Position numbers and translations under genes: made by a program. Below are positions 10,601 to 18,500 of a stretch of DNA of 64,000 bases, one piece after another. Positions within the stretch are counted from its first letter, which is position 1; each line of letters begins with the position of its first letter. The stretch lies in contig NZ_CP107853.1 of NCBI RefSeq assembly GCF_036013525.1, forward strand, positions 1,364,001 through 1,428,000, given 5' to 3'. The DNA comes from Nonomuraea sp. NBC_00507. GTDB lineage: Bacteria; Actinomycetota; Actinomycetes; Streptosporangiales; Streptosporangiaceae. The notes below the pieces were generated by a model. The model worked only from the letters and a program-made list of their open reading frames with translations, made no database searches and was not told where the DNA came from.

Positions 10601-10851
10601 ACCGGCTTCCGCCCGGTGGGCGCCAGGTCCACCACGGTGGTGGTGGGTGCGGGCCAGGACACGTCCGGATTGCCCACCCGGGGCGGTTCGGCGATCTTCG
10701 GGGCGGTGCCGCCCTTCAGCTCCCTGACCGGGATGCTCAGCACGTCTTCGGGGACGGGAGGACTCCACTGGGGCGCGGCGGCCAGCGACTCCCCGCCCGT
10801 GAGCGGGAGTGCGACCAGTAAGGCAGTGGTTATCGTCAGAATTCGTTTCAT
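4675..10851 (-). CDS. secreted RHS/YD-repeat protein with variable C-terminal tip
   Basis: A 2058-residue exported protein. The first 25 residues are a signal peptide (MKRILTITTALLVALPL ... SLAAA). A long YD/RHS-repeat shell follows, with many YD-type repeats (e.g. NRYDGAGRITETTL, HTYDQRRRMIKT). The RHS core motif (HIGAREYDPLIGAFISVDP) lies near residues 1760-1785 and the shell-closing NSPATMTDPTGLR at about 1800. Residues about 1830-2058 form a unique tip that I cannot assign to any toxin family. In RHS proteins the shell encapsulates such a tip, often a toxin. The tip DNA (4675-5330) is visibly lower in GC than the shell, suggesting exchange. No immunity gene lies downstream. The ATG at 10851 follows a GGAG site 8 bp after the upstream LamG gene, so the two are probably co-translated. 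Confidence 0.9.
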   Translation of the reverse strand: MKRILTITTALLVALPLTGGESLAAAPQWSPPVPEDVLSIPVRELKGGTAPKIAEPPRVGNPDVSWPAPTTTVVDLAPTGRKPVRAAASPVRVAPGVAAARVSKVGVRVHDRAATAKAGVSGVLLTVSRADGGAADTVASTGTDTGSDTVSVSVDYSGFASAYGGDWASRLRLVELPPCALTAPGTKGCGLDAAKPVNSRNESAARSLAADVALPAGGEPMLLAATAAAAGGNGDYTATSLSPAATWQVSQQTGGFAWSYPLRMPPGVGGPVPSLGLAYSSQAVDGRTGGTNTQGSWLGDGWDLWPGFIERTYKSCAKDTEEVNGKNPNNAGNKTGDQCWWKSNATMSLNGRGTELIDVGGGRWKGVSDDGSKIEVIKDTSVGNGDQDGEYWKVTTIDGVQYFFGNRASAQSAWTTQVYGNHPGEPGYASGDFAGSRRTQAWRWNLDKVVDPHGNTMTLSYGREPGAYGRENDPDKRTAYDRGGWLSKIEYGSRTDQAQPAAQVLFDVADRCLPGATCFDTAQKAVPASWPDTPWDQYCQSGARCTEQLTPTFWTQKRLSAIRAQVWDAGQYRTVETWTLRHSYLNAGSSQGEGVPMWLEGITRSGSGIKGGATETYPEIVFSPGADPFPNRVDGPADGRTALNRFRIVSITTESGAQIAVTYLPGDCTRSSLPTPHTNGKRCMPQYYSPDDTKPTLDWFHKYVVDRVDVYDNTGGFTHEQTNYDYLDAPAWHYDDSELTEEKKRTWGQWRGYGRVRVRTGLESGPQSATEYRYFRGMDGDKQLTGTRDVWVKDSLDGTGDPHSKAIEDHEALSGKLREQITYDGPDGIWLSGSLVEPAFTQTGVNAQGGPLKAYRTHDATTFGRNHLTWNDTTRWTRTETKVNADNLPVEVNDLGDEATAADDQCTKSTYLVNDGLWMRDRVSAVDTYGVACTATPAVPGDVLSMTRSYFDDPAKPFGTAPVRGLVVKTDEVGSWSGITPQWVVTGTTGYDANGRTVSSSDALGRTTTTAYTPAKAGPVTSVRTTNPAGHATTTTMEIAWNQPKTLVAPNDVRTDLVYDGIGRLTAAWLPGRDRALGANLTFSYLLRANAPTAVTSRKLLPTGTDKYLTSITLYDGLLRERQTQTQTIGGGRLIADSVHDTRGLVAWTSAPYYHDGSLPGTTLVSPTVTIPSVTQNRYDGAGRITETTLVANGAPKWKSVTTYGGDRTTVVPPAGGTRTQSITDARGRTVQLRQYSSATAYDTTSYTYTDAGDLATVTDAAGNKWQHTYDQRRRMIKTADPDKGVSESTYDAAGQLVTAKDARGVILAYTYDALGRKTSLRDGSVTGTPRAEWTYDTATGGVGKPAKSTRHDGTSQYVTEVTAYDKGGRATDTKVTVPAAEGTLAGTYAFTTAYKQDGQISSTATPAVGGLPAETLSFGYNAVGAPSYLSGSQMYVNDVIYNQLGKPIQRILGVEGKRVWQTFTIDEPTGRTTNVSVVPELKNEVADFGYRYDDMGNLTRIADTPNGGQAADYQCYTTDYLRRMVEAWTPSTGDCAAARSLAGLGGPAKYWHSYTYTSTGSRDTETWHGTPDTGRDYVQPAQGGAAGSKPHTVTRVDKSGAATGSDSFAYDAAGNTTSRTTNGVTTTMTWDKEGNLGASAQGGQSTTYLYDAGGSRLVRRDPAGTTLYLPGGLELRRTGTTVTGTRYYTHLGKTVAVRASGTLSWTVQDHHDTGEATIKSTDLSVSRRRTLPFGGLRGTAPGSWAGDKGFVNGTNDPSGLTHIGAREYDPLIGAFISVDPIIDVNDPQQMHGYAYSNNSPATMTDPTGLRFCAEDNCSGGGGGGSTVAKPASPVVGSADRYADKAGLNRCNSVCARKRMELSKAALTEREAKAGQYQKECMGEVAAAFACMDPYVSVEYTSAWEEAGEDTGTAINPVGLGAATTVTYNANISESDAKMIQNAIEVRGKAPWFDIAYVGSSGTIKTNTSGTAIIPAAPRDPDANVAYLAPVMAVRWKRTDYFARVYDVKKAEYVAGAYVNSSYKMEVDVIRLEPKQEENQPGVGDQRDLISRISSNWW

Positions 10852-10859
10852 GCGAGCTC

Positions 10860-13571
10860 CTACGCCTGTGATCCGTCGGAGTTGATCTCGCCCTGGGTGA
10901 GGGCGCGCTGGTAGGCGGCCACGCGGTCGATCGCGCCTGGCCAGAACTGCGCCGGGGCGCCAGACTGCTTCGCCCGGCCGACCGCCCAGCCCTGGTTCGC
11001 CGACCAGCCGCCGGTGTACGACGCCAGGTCGGTGCCGTCGAAGTAGTTGCCGTTCAGGTAGAGGCGGATCTTGCCGCCGGCCTGATCGTGGACCCCGGCG
11101 AGGTGCACCCAGCCGGTGCCGACAGACTCGGTAGAGCAGGCCCTGCTCTCAGTGCCCCCGTCCCCGGCCGTCATCGTGAAGCACCAGGCGGGGTCGGGGA
11201 CCGCGTCGCCGTTCTGGTCCAGGTCGGTGCGGTACTGGAGGCGGAACCCCGAGCCGGTGGGGCCGTCGGCCGACACGGCGGTGACCGGGCCGGACACCGT
11301 CGTGCTCGTCAGCTTCACCCAGGCGGTCACGGTGAAGGCGTTCTTCGTGTCGAGCACCGGAGTGGTCGTGTTCCACGCGGTGCCGCCGTTCAGCGCGACC
11401 GCGTTGGTGCCGGCCCGCCCGGCCGTCCGGGCCGCCGTCCCGGCGACGGTGAGCGGGCGGTCGGCCGGGACCGAGGCCGCCGTGCCGCCGCCGGCCTCGT
11501 CGAAGCCCCAGGCCCAGGATTTGGTGACGGCCGGTCGCACCAGGAACTCGTAGCCGGCCGCGCTCGCGGTCGTGTTCCCCGCCGCGTCGGCGACCTTCAC
11601 GGTCAGGACGTTCGGCCCTTCCCGGTCGGGCGTCAGGGTGCCGGTCCAGGAGCCGCCGGGCGCGTCGAACCAGCCCTTGTTCACGCCGTTGAGAGTGAAC
11701 TCGACCTTCGACGCGCCGGACGCGCCGGCGGTGAACTCTCCCGCTTGGCCCACCCCGCCGCTCCAGATGCCGGAAGACTTGGGCGGGTACGCGGTCGAGG
11801 ACACCCTCAGATCGGTCGGCGGCGACTTGTCCACCGTGAAGTCGAACCACGCGGAGTAGGCGCCGCAGAGGAAGGCGTCACAGCCGCGCACCCGCCACGA
11901 ATAGGCGCCTTCGGGCAGGTCGGTCGGCACCTGCCAGGACACGGCCTGGTCGACGGCCCTGTTGGTGACCGTGGTGCCCGACGCCGCCTTCTGGACGGCG
12001 CGGGTGGCCTGGTCGTACACCTCGAACTCGACCCTGCTGAGGATGCCCCCGTTGGGGTCGTCGGGGGTGGCCTGCAGCGTCGGCTGCCCCGACCGGACCT
12101 GCGCGCCGGAGGCGGTGCATGAGAAGCCGCAGTCGCCGGCGATCTGCGGCGCGGTGGGCGCGGTCGGGGTGTGGTTGTAGGTCACGACCAGGGCCGCGCT
12201 GCTCGGCACGAAATACGACCAGCCGTATTCGTCGGTCTCGTTGTTCGACCTCAGGCCCAGCGTCAGCGAGTCGCTGTTGCTGGTGGCCAGCGCCTGGAGC
12301 TTGGCGTCCAGGACCGTGCCGGCCTCGTCGAAGATCTTCTGCTGGTTGGGGCTCGGGCAGCTGGCCTCGTTGGACTTGAAGGTCTGCGTTTCGATGGACC
12401 CCAGGTAGTCGTCGGCGGCCGTGTTCCAGGTGTAGGAGTTGAAGTGGCTGATGTGCCGCGTCTGCCACAGTTGCGTCTTGTAGCCGGCGCAGGCGGCCAC
12501 GTGGTTGGCCGTCACCTTGAAGAGCGCGCTGTGGATCTTCGCGCCGTTCATCTGGCCGATGTCGAACTGCATGAACGACCGCCAGACGCAGCTCTCGTTC
12601 CACTTCTTCCCGACGCGCATGTCCGACCGGTACTGCGTGAAGTACGAGCCGGTCTTGTCGCAGCTCGTCACGTGCGTCCAGTAGGTCGGCGACGGCTTGC
12701 TGAAGGTCGGGTCGATGTACAGAGGGAACTTCACGTCCTTGGCGCGGAGCATCTCCGCGACCGGGGTAACCGTGAGCTCGGTGGCGTCGGCCGTCGTCTC
12801 CATCTTCTCGACGCGGTGCCGCACGGCGTTCGCGCCGGTCATGTCGGCGCCGGTCGAGGCCGCGCCGGAGTCCCACATCAGAGCGGAGCCGGACTGGAAC
12901 AGCTGCTTGCCCGCCGAGTCCACCACCTCCAGCACGCCGTCGCGCTTGCGGACCGTGCCGTTCTCCGCATCCACCCCGAACCGGAGCCGGGCCAGCGCGG
13001 GATTGGCCGCCGCCTGGGCGTTCTTGACCACCAGCAGCTGCGAGAATCCATCCCGCTCGGCGCGTAGCTGGAGATCCACGCCCGGCAGTACCTCCGGGTA
13101 GGTGGCGGTGTCGCCACTCAGGACCGGCTTGGGCAGCAGCCAGGGCGACTTCAGCCGGACCCGGGTGTCACGTTCGCCGAGCGTGACCAGCGGCGCAGAA
13201 CCCCCTCCGGAGAACCGCACGTGCGCCGTGATCGCCCCCGGGATCACGCCGCCGTCGGCGTCGAAGCGAAGCGAGGTGTCGATCGGCTGCCAGCCGCCGG
13301 CCGTTCTGGCCCGTACGGGGATGATCGTCTGAACCGAGGTCAGCGTGCCGTCCGGGTTGGCGAAGACCTGTCCCGTCTCCGTCCGGAGCGACAGGTCCTC
13401 GATTCTGACGCCGCAACGGGTGGCCTCCGCCACGGCCAGCGCACCGGTGACCGCCTCCGGCGCGCATGAGGGCTCAGCCCGTACAGCGGCTTCGGCGGGC
13501 GTCGCCGTCAATCCGGTCAGAAGTAAGCCGAGCACAACACCGACGCGAGTCGGCAGTCTCATCTGGGGCAT
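10860..13571 (-). CDS. secreted DNRLRE/LamG-fold protein partnered with RHS
   Basis: 903-residue exported protein. ATG 13571 is preceded by GGAG and opens a signal peptide (MPQMRLPTRVGVVLGLLLTG ... ATPAEAA). The middle part carries a DNRLRE-like beta domain (about 270-470, with SFMQFDIGQMNGAKIHSALF) and fibronectin/Big-like segments. A LamG/concanavalin-like fold occupies about 700-890 (AVALNGG, AFTVTAWVKL, HLAGVHDQAGGKIRLYLNG). LamG domains usually bind carbohydrate. The gene is 8 bp upstream of the RHS gene; LamG-like plus RHS pairs of this kind recur in actinomycetes and probably act together outside the cell, for example as surface attachment and shell. Another in-frame start lies at 13628 but lacks a good ribosome site. 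Confidence 0.85.
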   Translation of the reverse strand: MPQMRLPTRVGVVLGLLLTGLTATPAEAAVRAEPSCAPEAVTGALAVAEATRCGVRIEDLSLRTETGQVFANPDGTLTSVQTIIPVRARTAGGWQPIDTSLRFDADGGVIPGAITAHVRFSGGGSAPLVTLGERDTRVRLKSPWLLPKPVLSGDTATYPEVLPGVDLQLRAERDGFSQLLVVKNAQAAANPALARLRFGVDAENGTVRKRDGVLEVVDSAGKQLFQSGSALMWDSGAASTGADMTGANAVRHRVEKMETTADATELTVTPVAEMLRAKDVKFPLYIDPTFSKPSPTYWTHVTSCDKTGSYFTQYRSDMRVGKKWNESCVWRSFMQFDIGQMNGAKIHSALFKVTANHVAACAGYKTQLWQTRHISHFNSYTWNTAADDYLGSIETQTFKSNEASCPSPNQQKIFDEAGTVLDAKLQALATSNSDSLTLGLRSNNETDEYGWSYFVPSSAALVVTYNHTPTAPTAPQIAGDCGFSCTASGAQVRSGQPTLQATPDDPNGGILSRVEFEVYDQATRAVQKAASGTTVTNRAVDQAVSWQVPTDLPEGAYSWRVRGCDAFLCGAYSAWFDFTVDKSPPTDLRVSSTAYPPKSSGIWSGGVGQAGEFTAGASGASKVEFTLNGVNKGWFDAPGGSWTGTLTPDREGPNVLTVKVADAAGNTTASAAGYEFLVRPAVTKSWAWGFDEAGGGTAASVPADRPLTVAGTAARTAGRAGTNAVALNGGTAWNTTTPVLDTKNAFTVTAWVKLTSTTVSGPVTAVSADGPTGSGFRLQYRTDLDQNGDAVPDPAWCFTMTAGDGGTESRACSTESVGTGWVHLAGVHDQAGGKIRLYLNGNYFDGTDLASYTGGWSANQGWAVGRAKQSGAPAQFWPGAIDRVAAYQRALTQGEINSDGSQA

Positions 13572-13639
13572 CGACAACTCCGTGTTCGAGAGCGAAAGTG
13601 CGACAGACAATGGCCGCACCCGCGGCAACTATCACAAAT

Positions 13640-13700
13640 CCGCGTTATATCTCCGTATATCCGGCGTACATGGGCGCGGATACAAAACGGATATCCATCC
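13640..13700 (-). promoter_or_regulatory. AT-rich upstream region with TATATC repeats
   Basis: The 248-bp gap between the double-SARP gene and the LamG gene contains direct repeats TATATC at 13646-13651 and 13656-13661 (10 bp apart) and GATATC at 13690-13695, in unusually AT-rich sequence. SARP proteins bind heptamer direct repeats about one helical turn apart, so this is a candidate SARP site for the LamG-RHS operon. No footprint evidence exists here. Confidence 0.35.
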
Positions 13701-13819
13701 GATGCGCCCCGCCCTGTACCTTCGAGAAAGCCACACCGTCGGGAATTGGAGCATTTCAATGCGGAATCTCAGACCGATCGGAGCGCTCCCCCCCGATCCG
13801 CCCAGAAGCATCAAAATCC

Positions 13820-15496
13820 CTAACCTCTACGGAAGATATTTCGCTGTCTGTGTGAACAACCGGAACAGCGGTGCCGGGGCGATCCAGAACAGCTGACCTC
13901 GGGCTGCCGAGTCCGGGCGGCGAGCGTCTTCCCCGGCCTGGCGGTCAGCCCCGGGTCCTCGCGGAGGATCGCCGACTGCAGTTTCCGCAGGACCGGGCTC
14001 GGGTCGAGCCCGGTCCGCTCGACGAGCCGGGCCCGCACGGCCGCGTAGGCGTCCAGCGCGTCGTGCCGCCGCCCCGCCAGGCACAACGCCTTCATCCACA
14101 ACTCGACCAGCCGCTCCCGGAGCGGATGCTCACCGACCAGCTCACCCAGCTCGGCGCTGACCTCGGAGTAGCGCCCCAGGGTGAGCTCCAGCTCCAGGCA
14201 CCGCTCGCGGCACCGCAGCCGCTCCTCGTCGAGCCGTTGCGCGGCGGCCGTCAGCAGCGGCGACCGCAGCCCGCCGAACGCCGGGCCCCGCCACAGGGCG
14301 AGCGCCTGGCGGAGCAGGCGCACCGCCTCGGCCGTCCGGCCCTGGCCGGCCAGCGAGAAGCCCTGCTCCGACCACCGCCGGAACTCCCACAGGTCCAGCT
14401 CGACCCCGGCGGTGTCCGCCTTGAACCCGGCCTCGAGGCGCGGTCCTATCGCCCCGGTCACTGGCTCCAGATTCCGGCGCAACCTGCTCATCACGGTGCG
14501 CACCTGCGCCCGGGCCGTCGCGGGCGGATCCTCCTCCCACAACGCCCGGGTCAGCTGCGCCACCGTCACCACGCTGTCGGGCCGCGCCAGCAGCGCCGCC
14601 AGCCCCTTGCGCTCCCGTGGCCCTCCAACGGGTACGGCCTGGCCGCCGCACCACACCTCGACCGGCCCGAGGATGCCGAATCTCACCTCATGGACAGTCG
14701 TGCGGCCCGCGTCACGAACCGGATGGGACAGCCGCACCGGCGCACCCGCCCTCAGCCCGTCGTCGGCGGCGTCCTCGCGGAGGATCGACTCGTGCAGCGC
14801 CCTGAGCTCGGGCCCCGGCTCCAGGCCCAGCTCACGCACGAGGCTCCGGCGGCCCTCCCGGTAGACCCCCAGGGCGTCGGCCCGGCGGCCGGACCGGTGC
14901 AGCGCGAGCATCAGGTGGGTGCGCAGCCGCTCCCGCAGCGGGTGGATGGCGACCAGGGCGGTGAGCTCGGCGACGAGGTCGGCGTGACGGCCCAGCCCCA
15001 GGTCGGCCGTGATGCGCTGCTCGGTGGCCCACAGCCGGGCCGCGTCCAGGCGGAGCACGCTCTGCCGCACGAGGGGCAGTTCCGCCAAGTCGCCGTAGGC
15101 GGGGCCGCGCCACAGCACCAGCGCCCTGCCGTACGCCGCGCTGGCCTCGGCCAGCCGTCCGTCGGCCAGATCGAGGTCCGCCTCGCGGACGAGGCCGTCG
15201 AACTCCTCGACGTCCACCTCGCCCGGCCGCACAACCAGGCGGTAGCCGGCGGGCTCGCGGATGATGCGGTCACGATCGCCGAGAGCGCGGCGCAGGTAGT
15301 AGAGGTACAACCGCAGGTTCTCGCCCGCCGACACCGGCGGTGAATCCCACAGCGTCTCCATCAGATGCCGGCCGGACACGCTCCGGCCGGAATTGGCCGC
15401 CAGCGTGGCGAGCAGCATGCGCTGCTTGGCCGAGCGAAGCGGAACCCCCTCGCCTTCGACACTCAGGGCGAGTGGACCGAGAACTCCCAGTCGCAT
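13820..15496 (-). CDS. tandem (double) SARP regulator: two winged-helix/BTAD modules
   Basis: 558 residues containing two complete SARP modules in one chain: winged helix (MRLGVLGPLALSV...) plus BTAD at about 1-250, then a second winged helix (VRFGILGPVEVWCGG) plus BTAD at about 275-520. There is no ATPase or TPR extension. SARPs normally have one such module, so this is an internal duplication or fusion and may bind both half-sites of a direct repeat as one chain. The start at 15496 is chosen because the winged helix begins there and GGGAGG lies upstream. The last 30 residues are Arg/Ser/Cys-rich and unlike the family, so the 3' end may have been altered. It lies 94 bp after the nSTAND/WD40 gene and 248 bp before the LamG-RHS pair, which it probably regulates. 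Confidence 0.85.
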   Translation of the reverse strand: MRLGVLGPLALSVEGEGVPLRSAKQRMLLATLAANSGRSVSGRHLMETLWDSPPVSAGENLRLYLYYLRRALGDRDRIIREPAGYRLVVRPGEVDVEEFDGLVREADLDLADGRLAEASAAYGRALVLWRGPAYGDLAELPLVRQSVLRLDAARLWATEQRITADLGLGRHADLVAELTALVAIHPLRERLRTHLMLALHRSGRRADALGVYREGRRSLVRELGLEPGPELRALHESILREDAADDGLRAGAPVRLSHPVRDAGRTTVHEVRFGILGPVEVWCGGQAVPVGGPRERKGLAALLARPDSVVTVAQLTRALWEEDPPATARAQVRTVMSRLRRNLEPVTGAIGPRLEAGFKADTAGVELDLWEFRRWSEQGFSLAGQGRTAEAVRLLRQALALWRGPAFGGLRSPLLTAAAQRLDEERLRCRERCLELELTLGRYSEVSAELGELVGEHPLRERLVELWMKALCLAGRRHDALDAYAAVRARLVERTGLDPSPVLRKLQSAILREDPGLTARPGKTLAARTRQPEVSCSGSPRHRCSGCSHRQRNIFRRG

Positions 15497-15590
15497 CAGA
15501 CGCACCTCCCGCTGCACACCCGGATACGAGGAAAGTCTCCGAGGTGAGCGAGTTGTCCGGCAGAGCGCTGAGATCAGACAATCAACTCGG

Positions 15591-18500
15591 TCAATCGCAG
15601 ATCGCCTGGTACGCCATGGAGCCCAGGTAGTCCGCCCACTCGGCCGGGCTGAGCCCGCGCCCGACCTCACGGCAGATCCGCGCCGCGGCCCGCTCTGGAT
15701 CGAGCGCCCACCGGATGATCCGGCTGTCGTTCCCCCCGGACACCAGGTCGCCGTCGGCGGTGAACGTCAGCCCCTGCACCGGCGCCCCGTGTCCGCTCAG
15801 CACCGCCACCGGCTCCCGGGTCCGGAGATCCCTGACGATGATCGTGCGGTCGGACCCGGCCGACGCCAGCCACCGCCCGTCCCGGCTGAACGCCACCACC
15901 TCGACCGTCCCCGCATGTCCGGGCAGCGTGTCAAGGGCCGTGCCGGTCGTCGCGTCCCACAACTTCACCGTGCGGTCGGCGCCTCCGGTCGCGATCACCT
16001 TCCCGTCCGGGCTGTAGGCCACGTCCAGGATCGAGATCTGGCCGGTCTTGATCCGGTAGCGGGGCGTCTCGGTGGCCAGTTCCGACCCGGTCAGGTCCCA
16101 CCCGGTCAGGTATCCGGAGCCGCTCGTCGCCACCACCATGCGCCCGTCCGGCGCGTACGCCACCCCGGTGGCGACCAAGGGGAGGAACGGCGACTCCGCG
16201 CCCGTCCCGGCGGGGTCGATCGTGAACCGGTGCCAGCCCAGGGCGGCGGCCACCAGGCTTCCGCCGTCCGGATGGTAGGCGACGTCGGTGGAGGCGCCCA
16301 TCCCGTCGTAGGTCAGGGTGACGAGCTTCTTACGGGTGGTCAGGTCCCAGAGCACCACGTGGTGGTCGCGGGTCACGGCGGCGAGCCTGCGCCCGTCCTG
16401 GCTGAAGGCGATGGCTTCCACATGGTCGGGATGGCCGTCCAGCCGGTCGAGCTGATTGCCCGCGTTGTCCCAGAGCCTGATGGTCTTGTCACTGCCCGCC
16501 GAGGCGATGAGCGTGCCGTCCGGGCTGGTCTCGACCGCGTTGACGGCGGCGCTGTGGCCGCTGAACGGCGGCAGAGCCGGCTCGCGTACCACGATCACGC
16601 CGCCGAGTCCGGCCGAGACGAGCCGCCGCCCGTCCCTGCTCAGGCTCAGCGAGAGCGTCTCGGCCCTGGTCCTGTCCTGGTAGGTCGCGAGCAGCTCGTT
16701 CTTCGCGTGGTCCCAGATCGTGATCGAGCCGTTCTCGTCGGCCAGCGCGATCCGGTCGCCCCCCGGCGCGGAGATGTCCCACGCCCACGGCGAGAGCTTG
16801 GGCAGCGCGTTGACCTCCACGACCTCCACGTTCCGGTCCAGGTCCCACAGGTGCACGCCGAGGCGGTCGGAGGCGGTGACCAGCAGGTGGCCGTTCCCGA
16901 ACACCACCCGGTGCACGGACGTCGCCGGGATCGTCCCCCGCTTGTCCCCGGTGGCGACGTCCCAGACGATCGGCCTTTGCTCCCCGCCGGAGGTGGACAC
17001 CAGCAACCTGCCGTCCTGGCTGAACGCGAGCCCGCCGACCGGGTCCCGGTGTCCGGTGAGCACCTGATGGGTGCCGTCCCTCAGGTTCCACATCTCGATC
17101 CTGCCGTCGCGGGTGCCGAAGGCCAGCCGGACGCCATCGGGGCTGATCGCCATCGCGTTGGTCATCTGGTCCCTGGACAACCGGAACACCTCACGGCCGG
17201 TGCTCGGCTCCCGTACCACCACCAGGCCCGTCTGCGCCGGGCCCTGCTCGCGGCCGAACGAGGCGAGCAGGCCGCCGTCGCCGCTGTAGGCGACGCGACG
17301 GGCGAGGATGGCCTTACCCGGCTGGAGGTGCTCGGTGAAGGTCCGGACGCGGGCGCGCCGGGCGGGGTCCCAGAGGGTCACCACACCGTCGGCTCCGGCC
17401 GCGGCCAGCAGCGTGCCGCTCGGGTCCAGCGCCACGTCGTAGACGCCCGGGCCCCCGACGTTCAGCTCGATCCGCCGCCGGGCGGCCGCGGCCGCGCTGA
17501 TCACGCCGCCGCTGGTCTCGGCGTCCGGATTCAGCCGGTACGCGACGACGGCCAGCAGCCCGGCCAGGTCGGCATCGGTGTCCAGCAGCTCGAGGGCCTT
17601 CAGCGAGACCTGGTGCGAGACGGCGATGCGCTGCTGGCGCCCGGCCTCGCGCCCCTGCTGGAATGCCGTCCCGCCCGCCGCCAGCGCGGCCACCAGCAGC
17701 ACGGCCATCACCCCTGCCACCCTGGTCAGCAGCCGCGCCCTGCGCCGTTCCAGACTTCGGCTGGCTTGCAGGAAGGCCGATTCGAGCGGGTTCAGTTCGG
17801 CGGGGTTCTCCTCCGCCCAGGCCCTGGCCACGGCCAGCTGCGCGCCCCGGTAGAGCGCGCCGGAGTCGCGGCGCAGGTCCTGCCACCGGTGCGCGGCGTC
17901 GGTGAGCCTGCGGTGGGTGAGCAGGTTGGCCCGGTCGTCGGTGAGCCAGCGGTGCAGCCGGGGCCAGGCCCGGATCAGCGCCTCGTGTGCCACCTCCGCC
18001 GACTCCTCGCCGACCACCACCAGCCGCGCGGCGGCCAGCCGGTCGAGCACGTCCTGGTCGCCCACGCCCTCCAGCTCGGCCAGGGCGACCGGGCGGCGGG
18101 TGTCCTCGGTGCCCTCCCCCAGCGCGGTCAGCCGCACGAAGATCCGCCGCACGAACTGCTGCCCCGGCCCGTCCATCTCCGCGTACACCCGCTCGGCGGT
18201 CTGCGCGATCGCCCCGCGCACCCCGCCGATCTTCTGGTACGCGGCGAGCGACAGCCGGTCCCCCACCCGATGGCGCCAGGTCTCCTGAAGCGCGTGCGAG
18301 AGCAGGGGCAGCGCGCCCGGCTCGGTGGCGGTGTCGGCCAGCACGGTGGCCAGCAGGTCGGGGTCGACGGTGAGACCGGCCCTGGCGGCCGGGCGCAGCA
18401 CGATCTCGCGCAGCTCGGTGGCGGCGGGCGGCCCGACGAGCAGCTGCGCCTCCCCGCCCAGCGCCGCGATCAGGCGCGGATCCAGGTGCCCGATGAAGTC

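Noticed and set aside
5476..10821. A 1781-codon plus-strand open frame opposite the RHS gene
   Set aside because: Its translation is Val/Gly/Arg-rich and low-complexity, the normal shadow of a high-GC gene in the antisense frame; the minus-strand frame has a signal peptide and RHS repeats.
13871..15343. A 490-codon plus-strand open frame opposite the double SARP
   Set aside because: Gln/Arg/Pro-rich antisense translation with no domain; the minus frame is a clear regulator.
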